This document shows positions 5,675 through 12,389 of a stretch of 23,899 nucleotides of DNA, one piece after another. The position numbers were made by a program, and so were the translations under genes. Where the stretch lies: positions 1 to 23,899 of the forward strand of contig JAEXEN010000009.1 of NCBI GenBank assembly GCA_023400985.1. Reading direction: 5' to 3'. The DNA is from Bacillota bacterium. Lineage in GTDB: Bacteria; Bacillota; Clostridia; Christensenellales; CAG-138. Positions within the stretch are counted from its first letter, which is position 1. Every line of letters starts with the position of its first letter. The notes beneath the pieces were generated by a model. That model saw only the letters and a program-made list of their open reading frames with translations, was not told the DNA's origin and ran no database searches.

Positions 5675-5704
5675 AAAAGGCACCATCTTTCGATGATGCC
5701 TTTT
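5675..5704. terminator. Hairpin terminator between prophage and tRNA
   Basis: AAAAGGCA, one C/A mismatch, CATC, TTTC loop, GATG, TGCCTTTT, with further T residues on the + side. It can work in both directions and would shield the tRNA region from the prophage promoter. Confidence 0.65.
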
Positions 5705-5782
5705 TCCTAAATCCCGGATACCAGTACGAACGTGTGACCGATCGAGTAAATCGCCACCTCCTCGGTTCGCTTGGCTCCGCTA

Positions 5783-5859
5783 TGGTGGAGCTTACCGGAT
5801 TCGAACCGGTGATCTCTACACTGCCAGTGTAGCGCGATAGCCAACTTCGCTAAAGCCCC
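5783..5859 (-). tRNA. tRNA-Ala, anticodon GGC
   Basis: Read 5' to 3' from 5859 to 5783 with CCA encoded. The acceptor is GGGGCTT/AAGCTCC and includes the G3-U70 pair that identifies tRNA-Ala. The D-arm is GCG-AAGTTGGCTAT-CGC, the anticodon stem-loop is CTACA-CTGGCAG-TGTAG (anticodon GGC), and the T-arm carries GGTTCGAATCC. The 3' end points at the prophage, so it is a plausible integration site; the second att copy is not in the window. Confidence 0.95.
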
Positions 5860-5946
5860 GTCTTGCCGCGTCTCAAAAACGCTGCGCAAGAATCATTATA
5901 GAATACCGTCGGGGTTTTGTAAAGCACTTTTTGATGCCCATTCTTT

Positions 5947-6227
5947 AAGCATACCGGAGCCTAAGCGAACCCGCCTGGGCCGCATGATTTGGCCGGTTTC
6001 TGCGTTGTCGTTAGTCGGAATAGCGCCGCTATGCCTCCCTCCTCCGCCTTGAAACCGACTCAAATCGTGCGATCGAGGTCTGCGGAGTCGCCCATGCGCA
6101 ACCGCCTTCAGAGCGCAGCGAGGATGTGAAAACGCAACGGGTAACGGGCCTACGGTGAGCGGCCTCAACAAAGCTGTGGAGGCGGATGCACTCGGCCGAC
6201 CGGGTTTGCTTAGACTTCGGTACGCTT
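5947..6227. repeat. Dispersed non-coding repeat with terminal inverted repeats, copy A
   Basis: About 280 bp, matching 9256-9578 over nearly the whole length with scattered substitutions. The ends form imperfect inverted repeats of about 27 bp: AAGCATACCGGAGCCTAAGC at 5947-5966, and the reverse of AAGCGTACCGAAGTCTAAGC at the other end. Pairing extends inward after a short gap (GGGCCG with CGGCC). Inside, 5982-6000 pairs with 6051-6070 (GAAACCGACT-type arm) and GCGCAACCGCCTT pairs with the GAGGCGG stretch near 6180. The 3' end of lgt lies in the right terminal repeat. No transposase is encoded; it looks like a MITE or a structured RNA gene. No target duplication is evident. Confidence 0.8.
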
Positions 6228-6956
6228 ATGCAAAAGCAGGTAGATTCCCAACGGAATCAGAAAGAAGCTGATAATCTGCGAGGTGGAAAAAATCCAGAGC
6301 GAGCCGCGCGGGTCGCTGCGGAAAAACTCGATCACAAAGCGCCATACGCCGTAGAGAAGCGCGTACCAACCGCCAATCTCGCCGCGCTTTTTGCTCTTTT
6401 TAAGCCGCAGCGTCAAAAACAGGCACAGGAGCAGCAAGAAGGCGGCTTCCATAAGCTGCGTGGGCAAGAGAGGTACACCTGCGGGCGCAAAGCCGCCCAA
6501 GGGGTATGTTACGGAAATGGGGCTCTCGCAAACCATGCCGTAGCAACAGCCGGCAAAAAAGCAGCCCACACGCCCAAAGGCATGCGCCAGCGCGAGCGCC
6601 GGTAAAAGCGCATCCGCGGTATCGAGCACATCCGTTTTGTAGTGCCGCGTATAGAGGACCCCGCCGGCGATGCCGCCGATGAGCCCGCCGTAAAACACCG
6701 CGCCGCCGAAGATCATCCCAAGAAGTATTTTCGGGTTTTCAATGATGGCCGGAAGCTCCACGATAAGGTACAGGAGTTTTGCGCCGATAAGCCCGCCGAT
6801 GACCGCATAAAAGGCGGTATAGATCGCGTCGTCGCGCCTGATCTCACGGAAACGCCACGTGTAGTTGAGAAGCAAAAACGCGAGCAGCGCACCCGCGACA
6901 AGGCAAAGCCCGTAGGTTGGGATACTGAAAGAACCGATATGTATATAGGGATGCAA
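6210..6956 (-). CDS. lgt: Prolipoprotein diacylglyceryl transferase (Lgt family)
   Basis: A 248-residue, multi-spanning membrane protein. It should transfer diacylglycerol from phosphatidylglycerol to the lipobox Cys of prolipoproteins. The start HPYIHIGSFSIPTYGL is the usual Lgt N-terminus. The diagnostic Arg/Gly block is HAFGRVGCFFAGCCYG (about residues 126-141), the Cys-rich variant common in Clostridia, and GAVFYGGLIGG lies upstream of it. About seven hydrophobic segments are visible. The start is a TTG at 6956 placed five bases after GGAGGTGG; the longer frame to 7274 is a shadow of the DUF4190-like gene. The last codons (KRTEV, stop) lie inside the terminal repeat of element A, so the insertion probably reshaped the C-terminus. 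It stands downstream of a terminator hairpin and has no obvious promoter of its own. Confidence 0.9.
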   Translation of the reverse strand: MHPYIHIGSFSIPTYGLCLVAGALLAFLLLNYTWRFREIRRDDAIYTAFYAVIGGLIGAKLLYLIVELPAIIENPKILLGMIFGGAVFYGGLIGGIAGGVLYTRHYKTDVLDTADALLPALALAHAFGRVGCFFAGCCYGMVCESPISVTYPLGGFAPAGVPLLPTQLMEAAFLLLLCLFLTLRLKKSKKRGEIGGWYALLYGVWRFVIEFFRSDPRGSLWIFSTSQIISFFLIPLGIYLLLHKRTEV

Positions 6957-6975
6957 GTTACCACCTCCGCCGGAT

Positions 6976-7010
6976 AACAAAGGGGCTGTGGCGCTTAACG
7001 CGACAGCCCC
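6976..7010 (-). terminator. Hairpin terminator after the DUF4190-like gene
   Basis: GGGGCTGT (6982-6989), a G/G mismatch, GCG, loop CTTAA, CGC, ACAGCCCC (7003-7010), followed on the minus strand by TTTGTTAT. It separates the 7028-7339 gene from lgt. Related sequence recurs at 13724-13904. Confidence 0.75.
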
Positions 7011-7027
7011 GCAAGTAACCGTGCGCT

Positions 7028-7339
7028 TTAACCGATGAAGTTGCTGTAGTTGCCGAGCTGGCCCGCGATGGCGCCGAACGTACCGAGTATGAGCACACAG
7101 GTGACGAACGTGATCGCATTGAGAATAACGCCGATGATACCGAGCACATAGCCCGCCTTGGCGTTGCCGTTGACCTCGAAGCCCTCGGCCTGCGCCGCCT
7201 TGCGGATCTGGATGCTGAGTACCAGCGCGATGATGCCACAGGCCAAGCCCGCGATGGCGGAATAGCCGAACCACGCAAGCGCCACCGAAATAATGCCGAG
7301 CACCAGCGCGGCAGTTGCCTTCCCCTTATAAGCTTCCAT
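7028..7339 (-). CDS. DUF4190-like small membrane protein
   Basis: A 103-residue protein with three hydrophobic segments. ATAALVLGIISVALAWFGY and IAGLACGIIALVLSI form the first pair. Then comes a short polar loop (RKAAQAEGFEVNGNAKAGYV), and LGIIGVILNAITFVTCVLIL completes it. The repeat of G-x-x-L-G-I-I-x-x-x-L followed by a loop with GNAKAGYVLGIIG is typical of DUF4190 proteins, whose function is unknown. GGAAGGGG precedes ATG 7339. A perfect consensus promoter stands upstream at 7381-7409 and a terminator follows, so it is a strongly transcribed single-gene unit. Confidence 0.8.
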   Translation of the reverse strand: MEAYKGKATAALVLGIISVALAWFGYSAIAGLACGIIALVLSIQIRKAAQAEGFEVNGNAKAGYVLGIIGVILNAITFVTCVLILGTFGAIAGQLGNYSNFIG

Positions 7340-7380
7340 ATAATATAAGTCCCCTTCCAGCTTGATGATGTTGCACTATT

Positions 7381-7409
7381 ATTATAGACAAACGCGTGAT
7401 AGCTGTCAA
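7381..7409 (-). promoter_or_regulatory. Perfect consensus sigma-A promoter
   Basis: TTGACA (7409-7404), 17-base spacer, TATAAT (7386-7381) on the minus strand, driving the DUF4190-like gene with a leader of about 35 bases. Confidence 0.88.
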
Positions 7410-7435
7410 TTCAAACCATATCCGGCGCATTTGCC

Positions 7436-7657
7436 TTATTTTGTAAAATCCATCCCAAAAATGCGGCTTAATATCAAAAGTACGATCGCGCCCAGCACGC
7501 TGAAGCCGATCGCCGAGCCGAGCCCCCGGAAAACGCCTGAAATAAAACTCCACAGCATGAGGCGGCGCGTGTTTTGAAGATATATCGCAAGTTCTCTTAC
7601 GCCGCTTTTTTGAAGCGCTTCCACAAGCTCCGCGGTGAGCTTTTCCCAATTCGTCAC
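7436..7657 (-). CDS. DUF5665-type small membrane protein
   Basis: A 73-residue protein. The amphipathic N-terminal helix (WEKLTAELVEALQKSGVREL) leads to YLQNTRRLMLWSFISGVFRG and then a single membrane segment with GSAIGFSVLGAIVLLILSRI. The NTRRLMLW-x-F-x-x-G-x-x-RGLGSAIGF pattern matches DUF5665, a small Firmicutes membrane family of unknown role. The start is GTG 7657, seven bases after GGGAGG. The next promoter downstream (7381-7409) belongs to the DUF4190-like gene. No promoter was clearly identified for this gene. Confidence 0.75.
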   Translation of the reverse strand: MTNWEKLTAELVEALQKSGVRELAIYLQNTRRLMLWSFISGVFRGLGSAIGFSVLGAIVLLILSRIFGMDFTK

Positions 7658-7719
7658 ACGGCCGCCTCCCCTTTTTTCCTAGTTTTGGCGAAAAAAGGAG
7701 CTCCTATGCGCGTTCATCG

Positions 7720-7748
7720 TTGTTTTACCGATACGCCGATACTATAAT
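7720..7748 (+). promoter_or_regulatory. Sigma-A promoter for the MgtC/SapB gene
   Basis: TTGTTT (7720-7725), 17-base spacer, TATAAT (7743-7748), followed by AGGGGG and ATG 7778. Confidence 0.75.
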
Positions 7749-7777
7749 GCTTATAAGAAAAGAATAGGGGGCGCGCC

Positions 7778-8452
7778 ATGAACGGCTGGAGTTATTTTTT
7801 CGATAATGCCTACTCTATCGCGGCAAGGCTTTTGCTCGCCGCCGCCGCAGGAGGGCTCCTCGGCTTTGAGCGCACGCGCAAGATGCGGGGCGCGGGGCTT
7901 CGCACTTATATGCTCGTGTGTTTGGGCGCCGCCATGGCCATGATGACGGGCGAATACATCTCCCATGTGACGGGCAACAGCGACCCCGCGCGCATCGCGG
8001 CGCAGGTGGTGAGCGGCATCGGCTTCATCGGCGCCGGCACCATCATGGCGACGGGCTACCACCGCGTGAAGGGCATCACCACCGCCGCGGGGTTGTGGCT
8101 TTGCGCCTGCCTCGGGCTCGCCATCGGCATAGGCTTTTATGGCGGGGCGCTTTTGATGCTTTTTATCACGCTCATCACCATGCTCGTGGGCGAAAAACTG
8201 CAAAAAAGCTATCTCGCGCGCGGCAACCGTATGCGCATCTATGCGCTTTTGGGCGACGAAAACAGCCTTGGCGATTTCTTACGCTTTCTTAAACAGCACG
8301 ATATCGCGATATCCGATTTTGAACAGCTCAACCCCATTGGCAAAAGCGTGAGCGCCACGATCGTATTGAAGCTCCATGCGAAGCACGCGCACGCGGAAAC
8401 GCTCGAGCTTTTGTCCTCCGCTCCGGGGGTCGCGTTTTTGGAGGAAGTCTAA
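7778..8452 (+). CDS. MgtC/SapB family membrane protein
   Basis: A 224-residue protein. The N-terminal 130 residues hold four to five membrane helices with the family signatures: GGLLGFERTRKMRGAGLRTY, LVCLGAAMAMM, DPARIAAQVVSGIGFIGAGT and VKGITTAAGLWLCACLGLAI. Residues 150-224 form a soluble ACT-like domain (RIYALLGDENSLGDFLRFLK), as in the longer MgtC-type proteins. Members are linked to growth at low Mg2+ and to ATP synthase control in pathogens; the role in this organism is unknown. It ends with its stop codon directly abutting that of the converging TetR gene, with no intergenic base. Confidence 0.88.
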   Translation: MNGWSYFFDNAYSIAARLLLAAAAGGLLGFERTRKMRGAGLRTYMLVCLGAAMAMMTGEYISHVTGNSDPARIAAQVVSGIGFIGAGTIMATGYHRVKGITTAAGLWLCACLGLAIGIGFYGGALLMLFITLITMLVGEKLQKSYLARGNRMRIYALLGDENSLGDFLRFLKQHDIAISDFEQLNPIGKSVSATIVLKLHAKHAHAETLELLSSAPGVAFLEEV

Positions 8453-9022
8453 CTACGGTTTGAGGAACGCCGTCTGGCCGTAATTGGTCATGTTGTTGAT
8501 GAAATCGGCGATCTGCTCGGGGGTCTCTTTCATGCCGCCGCGCAGCCATTCCTCGATGATGGCGATGCTGCCGCTTGCCGTGAACACATACATCATTTCC
8601 AGCACCTCGCGCGAGGTGCCTTTTTTGCGTTTTTCCCATTCGGCAATGCTTTCCGCGCGGGCGATGTTGAGCACGCGCCCCAAAAATGCTTTGTCTCCGT
8701 GTTCGGAGATGACGGTTTTGCAAAGCTCGCCGTTATCCGCAATAGCGCGGCATATCTCCGTCAAAAGGTCCGGGACCGTTTCCCTGCCCGAAAGCTTCTC
8801 GATGGAGCGGCGTATCTCCAAAAACAGCTCGTCCTGAATTTGGGAAAGCAAATCGTAAGGGCTTGCGTAATGCATGTAAAAGGTGTTGCGGTTTACGTCC
8901 GCCGCGCGGCAGATGTCGGTAACGGTGATCTTGCCGATGGGCTTTCCCTTCATGAGCTCCAAAAGGCTCTGCTTGAGCACCATTTTTGTGTATTTCACCC
9001 TGCGGTCGAGCTTTTCTTCCAT
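8453..9022 (-). CDS. TetR/AcrR family transcriptional regulator
   Basis: A 189-residue protein. The N-terminal HTH spans about residues 8-60: TKMVLKQSLLELMKGKPIGK, then ITVTDICRAADVNRNTFYMH, then YASPYDLLSQIQDELF. The NRNTFY-x-HY core is diagnostic of TetR. The C-terminal ligand/dimer domain ends with GSIAIIEEWLRGGMKETPEQ and resembles the TetR C-terminal domain of dihydroxyacetone-kinase-type regulators (DhaS-like). ATG 9022 is chosen because GGAAGGAAG lies four bases upstream; the longer frame crosses the promoter. It converges with the MgtC/SapB gene. The target is not evident; no dyad was found in its own promoter. Confidence 0.85.
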   Translation of the reverse strand: MEEKLDRRVKYTKMVLKQSLLELMKGKPIGKITVTDICRAADVNRNTFYMHYASPYDLLSQIQDELFLEIRRSIEKLSGRETVPDLLTEICRAIADNGELCKTVISEHGDKAFLGRVLNIARAESIAEWEKRKKGTSREVLEMMYVFTASGSIAIIEEWLRGGMKETPEQIADFINNMTNYGQTAFLKP

Positions 9023-9149
9023 TGTTCTTCCTTCCCGTTTTTCCAGGCGAATCGCATAAATACTGTGCTTTTTCCGACAAAGTACGGGGCGTTTGCCTGC
9101 CAATGCGCAGAAGATAACGAACTGCCTGTTGTTTAGCCTACATAATGAA

Positions 9150-9178
9150 ATTATAATCAAATTGTGTTCGAAATACAA
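9150..9178 (-). promoter_or_regulatory. Sigma-A promoter for the TetR gene
   Basis: Minus-strand TTGTAT (9178-9173), 17-base spacer, TATAAT (9155-9150). The leader to ATG 9022 is about 120 bases, in which I see no clear regulatory RNA. Confidence 0.65.
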
Positions 9179-9255
9179 TAGTCTGTTCGGAATTGTGGCA
9201 GTATTATGAACACGGGCATAGGAAGGAATAGGAACCGCCGCGGGCCTTGCAGGTT

Positions 9256-9578
9256 AAGCATACCGGAGCCTAATCGAACCCGTCTGGGCCGCATGATTTG
9301 GCCGGTTTCTGCGTTGTCGTCAGTCGAAGTAGCACCACTATGCCTTCCTCCTCCGCCTTGAAACCGACTCAAATCGTACGGTCGAGGTCTGCGGAGTCGC
9401 CCATGCGCAACCGCCTTCAGAGCGCGGCGAGGATGCGGAAGCGTAGCGTCCGGCAAAGCCGGAGCCCTTACGGGCCAAGGCCTATGGCCCCGCGTGCGGG
9501 CCTACGGTGAGCGGCCTCAATAAAGCTGTGGAGGCGGTTGCACTCGGCAGACCGGGTTTGCTTAGATCCCGGTATGCA
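9256..9578. repeat. Dispersed non-coding repeat with terminal inverted repeats, copy B
   Basis: About 323 bp in the same orientation as copy A (5947-6227). It shares the terminal AAGCATACCGGAGCCTAA and its inverted partner ending CCCGGTATGCAT, the GCATGATTTGGCCGGTTTC arm and the GAAACCGACTCAAATCG arm. It is longer by about 42 bp in the middle (about 9435-9500), where it carries an extra hairpin (TCCGG-CAAAG-CCGGA) and GGCC-rich sequence. It fills most of the gap between the TetR promoter and the SDR gene; its right end is about 50 bases from the SDR start. The minus strand reads open across both copies, but substitutions between copies do not favour silent changes. Confidence 0.8.
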
Positions 9579-9629
9579 TATGCCGTAAGGACGCTTCATG
9601 TATTTACAGACCTAAGGAGAGGATACGAA

Positions 9630-10646
9630 ATGGAAAAAATCATCTATATTGTGACGGGCGCGGCAGGGCATTTGGGCAGCCACGTGATTGACGCGCTTAT
9701 CAAGCGCGGCGATACGGTGCGCGCGTTTTTGCTGCCGAACGAGAAGATCCCCGATTTTGTGGCGTACGACACGCGCCTTTTAAGTGAATATTTTGGCGAC
9801 GTACGCGAAGCCAAGTCGCTCGACCCGCTTTTTGAAAACGCCGGAGGCGCTCAGTTCGTGCTGATCCACTGTGCGGGCATCATAAGCATTTCCGAAAAAA
9901 AGGATCCGCGCATCTACAAGGTGAACGTGGGCGGCACGAAAAACATCGTAAACGCCTGCATTTCGCATAACGTAAAGCGGCTCGTTTATGTGAGCTCCGT
10001 GCACGCCATCCCCGTTTTACCGGCAGGGCAGACGATGGGCGAGATCGGCGAATTTTACCCCGAAAGCGTGCATGGGCAGTACGCGAAGACCAAGGCGGAG
10101 GCCACGCAGCTTGTGCTGGACGCGGCCAAATCTGAGCTTGACGCCGTGATCGTGCATCCTGCGGGCATCATCGGCCCCAACGGGCTCGACACGGGCAACA
10201 TCCCCCATATGCTCAAAAAGCTCGTAGGCGGCCATTTCAAAGTTGCCGTGCGCGGCGGGTTCGACTTTGTGGATGTGCGCGACGTGGCCGAGGGCATACT
10301 CCTCGCGGCGGAAAAGGGCCGGCGCGGAGAGTGCTACATACTCTCCAACCGCTTCATAGACCTCAAGGAGTTTTTCAATACCTTCTCGGACGTCGCGGGC
10401 TTGAAACGGTTGAAGCTCTACATGCCGCTGTTCATGGCGCAAGCCGTGGCGCCCTTTGCGGAGCTTTATTACTCGCTCGCAAAAAAGACGCCCGTGTTCA
10501 CCCGCTATTCCTTGATGACGCTTTCGAAAAACGCGCTCTACTCGCACGAAAAAGCGACGCGCGAGCTCGGCTACAGCACAAGGAACCTCAAGGATACCAT
10601 GCGCGATATCGCGGCGTGGCTGAAGAGGAAACAGCAGAGGGCGTAA
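9630..10646 (+). CDS. NAD(P)-dependent epimerase/dehydratase (extended SDR)
   Basis: A 338-residue protein. The Rossmann motif TGAAGHLG (TGxxGxxG) is at residues 9-16. A strand ending in ADH-like IHCAGIISI is at about 83-91. Catalytic Ser/Tyr/Lys appear as YVSSVHAI and YAKTK (YxxxK), with the usual HPAGIIGPNG loop after them. The C-terminal half is a substrate domain with VDVRDVAEGILLAAE and a terminal HEKATRELGY motif, typical of the dihydroflavonol reductase / 3-beta-HSD-like branch. The substrate cannot be predicted. AAGGAGAGG precedes ATG 9630; the ORF extension to 9507 runs through repeat B and is not used. It ends 97 bases before the PadR gene; the palindrome in between belongs to padR. 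Confidence 0.88.
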   Translation: MEKIIYIVTGAAGHLGSHVIDALIKRGDTVRAFLLPNEKIPDFVAYDTRLLSEYFGDVREAKSLDPLFENAGGAQFVLIHCAGIISISEKKDPRIYKVNVGGTKNIVNACISHNVKRLVYVSSVHAIPVLPAGQTMGEIGEFYPESVHGQYAKTKAEATQLVLDAAKSELDAVIVHPAGIIGPNGLDTGNIPHMLKKLVGGHFKVAVRGGFDFVDVRDVAEGILLAAEKGRRGECYILSNRFIDLKEFFNTFSDVAGLKRLKLYMPLFMAQAVAPFAELYYSLAKKTPVFTRYSLMTLSKNALYSHEKATRELGYSTRNLKDTMRDIAAWLKRKQQRA

Positions 10647-10666
10647 AAAGTTCATATTTTCCAATC

Positions 10667-10716
10667 TTGACATATATCGAGCGTCTATCTATCATATAGA
10701 TAGACGCTCGATATAT
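10667..10716 (+). promoter_or_regulatory. Promoter with 45-bp PadR-type operator palindrome
   Basis: The -35 TTGACA (10667-10672), 17-base spacer and -10 TATCAT (10690-10695) are overlaid by a perfect inverted repeat of two 21-base arms (10672-10692 and 10696-10716) around CAT. The arms contain GAGCGTCTATCTAT and its mirror. It sits just upstream of a PadR gene, so it should be the autoregulatory operator. It could also act as a terminator-like hairpin for the SDR gene, but there is no T-run. Confidence 0.85.
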
Positions 10717-10743
10717 CTATGAAAAACAAAAGGCGGTGAATCT

Positions 10744-11088
10744 ATGCCGACCGACAAAGGCCTCATGGCGGGCAGCGCGGGGATGCTTCTTTTAAAGCTC
10801 CTCGAGGAACAGGACATGTACGGCTACCAGATGACAGAAACCCTGCGCGCCCGCTCCAACGACGTGTTCGCGCTTAAGGCGGGCACGCTGTACCCGCTTC
10901 TGCATACGCTCGAAACAAAAGGCTTCGTACGCTCGTATGCGAGCATGTTTGACGGCAGGGAGCGCCGTTATTACGCGTTGACGGAACGCGGGAAGGCGCA
11001 TCTTGGTGAAAAACGGGCCGAATGGGAAAACTTTTCCTCGGCTGTAACGAACGTCCTCAAAGGGGGTGCGCTTTGTGGAGCATTCTAG
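10744..11088 (+). CDS. PadR family transcriptional regulator
   Basis: A 114-residue winged-helix protein. It matches PadR throughout: LLLKLLEEQDMYGYQMTETL, the recognition helix and wing FALKAGTLYPLLHTLETKGF, the RRYYALTERGKAHLGE motif, and a short C-terminal dimer helix. AGGCGG lies before ATG 10744. The final 14 bases overlap the start of the next gene, so the pair is translationally coupled. PadR genes coupled to HAAS-domain membrane proteins are a common Firmicutes cassette, in which the regulator represses its own operon and responds to cell-envelope or drug signals. Here the operator at 10672-10716 fits that. Confidence 0.92.
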   Translation: MPTDKGLMAGSAGMLLLKLLEEQDMYGYQMTETLRARSNDVFALKAGTLYPLLHTLETKGFVRSYASMFDGRERRYYALTERGKAHLGEKRAEWENFSSAVTNVLKGGALCGAF

Positions 11089-12376
11089 CGGCGCTGACGT
11101 TTATTTGAGCGAGGTGCTCGCGCATGTGCGCTGGAAAAAAGCGCACGGCATGATACGGAAGGAATTAAGCGACCACATCGAGGATGCGCGGCTCGGATTT
11201 CTGGCGCGCGGCATGAGCGACGGCGAAGCGCAGGAAAAAGCGGTTTTGGAAATGGGCGACGCGGCGGACGTGGGCGCGCGGTTCGACAAGGCGTACCGCC
11301 CCGCGAAAAATTACGGGGTATGGGTGCCGTTTGCGCTTCTGATGCTCGCGGGGTTTTTCCTCCGAAGCTACACCGCAGGCGGCGTGGAACTTTCCGTTTC
11401 CACGTTCCTTGTACCTGCTGTGTTTATAGGTATGTGCTTCGTGCGATTTGAATGGCTTGTAAGGTACGCGTGGCCCATCTACGGAGCGTATCTCGCGCTT
11501 TATCTCGCCTCGTTCTTTATCGGCCTCCCCCTTCAGGGTGGTTCGTACCTATCCGGCTATTTACCGCTGCTGTTTCCGCTCGTTTACGCGCTCCTCATCT
11601 ACAGGATGCGCGGGCGCGGGCTTACAGGTGTACTCCTCCTCGGAATCGCCTTTGTTTTGCAGATGCCCCCCGCGCTTTCTTCAAGCCGCATCAGTCTGGC
11701 AGCGCTCGCGCTCGTATGCCTTATTGAGCTTCTTTACGCCGTGTTTTCCGGCTGGTTTTCCTGCCGCAAATGGGCCGCGGCGCTTTTGATACTCGCGCCC
11801 ACGCTGCTTTTCATCACGTTTGTCCTATTCCTTTATGCTCCTCATCGTGATCCCTATTTCGTATCGCGGCTCACGGCGGCGTTTTCCGCGACGGAAAGTA
11901 TGTACTTCCCCGCGCACGCCAAAGACATTCTTTCTAAAGTGCCGTGGTTTGGCACAACGGATATCCCTTCCATGCACAATACGGGGTATTTCGTCACCAA
12001 CTTTTTCCTTGTTTGGCTTTCCGCAAAGCTCGGTCGCATCGTGTTCGTGATCGTGGGCGCTCTGTTCGCGGCGTTTTTCTTCTTCGCGTTCCGGGCTGTT
12101 CTCAAGCAGAAAAGCACGCTGTACCGCCTTGCCTCGCTGGGCATAACCCTCCATCTTTTCCTGCAGTTCTTAGGCTACTTTTTAGCGAATGTCGGCATTT
12201 ATTTCCTTTTCACCTACCCGCTCCCCTTCGTTTCCCCGGGCGATACGGCCTTAATGGTAAACGCCGCGCTCATGGGGATGCTTTTCTCCATGCTCTATAA
12301 CGGCGTGCTCATGGACGACGGCGCGGAGAAAAAATACCCGAGCCGGCGGATCCGGCTCGTTAAGGAAATAGGATAG
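11075..12376 (+). CDS. HAAS-domain / SEDS-like (FtsW/RodA-type) membrane protein, paralog 1
   Basis: A 433-residue protein. Residues 1-80 are a HAAS/permease-prefix domain (LSEVLAHVRWKKAHGMIRKE, then LSDHIEDARLGFLARGMSDG, then EAQEKAVLEMGDAADVGARF). The remainder has about ten membrane segments. Its last third resembles SEDS glycosyltransferases: SAKLGRIVFVIVGALFAAFF, then LYRLASLGITLHLFLQFLGY, then YPLPFVSPGDTALMVNAALM, matching the LPF-[IL]-S-YGG-[ST] motif. At the site matching the catalytic Asp of HTDFIFA it has Asn (VTNFFLVWL, N309). The start is GTG 11075, eight bases after AGGGGG; it overlaps padR. Function is unknown; probable signalling or envelope protein. Its paralog follows after 13 bases. 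Confidence 0.78.
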   Translation: MEHSSGADVYLSEVLAHVRWKKAHGMIRKELSDHIEDARLGFLARGMSDGEAQEKAVLEMGDAADVGARFDKAYRPAKNYGVWVPFALLMLAGFFLRSYTAGGVELSVSTFLVPAVFIGMCFVRFEWLVRYAWPIYGAYLALYLASFFIGLPLQGGSYLSGYLPLLFPLVYALLIYRMRGRGLTGVLLLGIAFVLQMPPALSSSRISLAALALVCLIELLYAVFSGWFSCRKWAAALLILAPTLLFITFVLFLYAPHRDPYFVSRLTAAFSATESMYFPAHAKDILSKVPWFGTTDIPSMHNTGYFVTNFFLVWLSAKLGRIVFVIVGALFAAFFFFAFRAVLKQKSTLYRLASLGITLHLFLQFLGYFLANVGIYFLFTYPLPFVSPGDTALMVNAALMGMLFSMLYNGVLMDDGAEKKYPSRRIRLVKEIG

Positions 12377-12389
12377 GGGGGTGAGTGTT

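Noticed and set aside
5896..6171. Minus-strand ORF in repeat A, with a similar one at 9157-9456 in repeat B
   Set aside because: The two copies differ in ways that change amino acids as often as not, starts lack ribosome binding sites, and composition is Arg/Gly/His-rich; the conservation is explained by the DNA repeat.
6186..6605. Plus-strand ORFs opposite lgt, and others opposite the glycerol operon genes
   Set aside because: They mirror well-supported genes on the other strand and have basic, Gln/Arg/His-rich composition without ribosome binding sites.
6957..7274. Upstream extension of lgt in the same frame
   Set aside because: It is a shadow of the DUF4190-like gene and crosses a terminator; TTG 6956 with GGAGGTGG is the better start.
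9023..9143. Possible riboswitch in the 120-base leader of the TetR gene
   Set aside because: No strong hairpin, terminator or recognisable aptamer core seen.
9507..9629. Upstream extension of the SDR gene
   Set aside because: It translates the right end of repeat B; AAGGAGAGG directly before ATG 9630 fixes the start.
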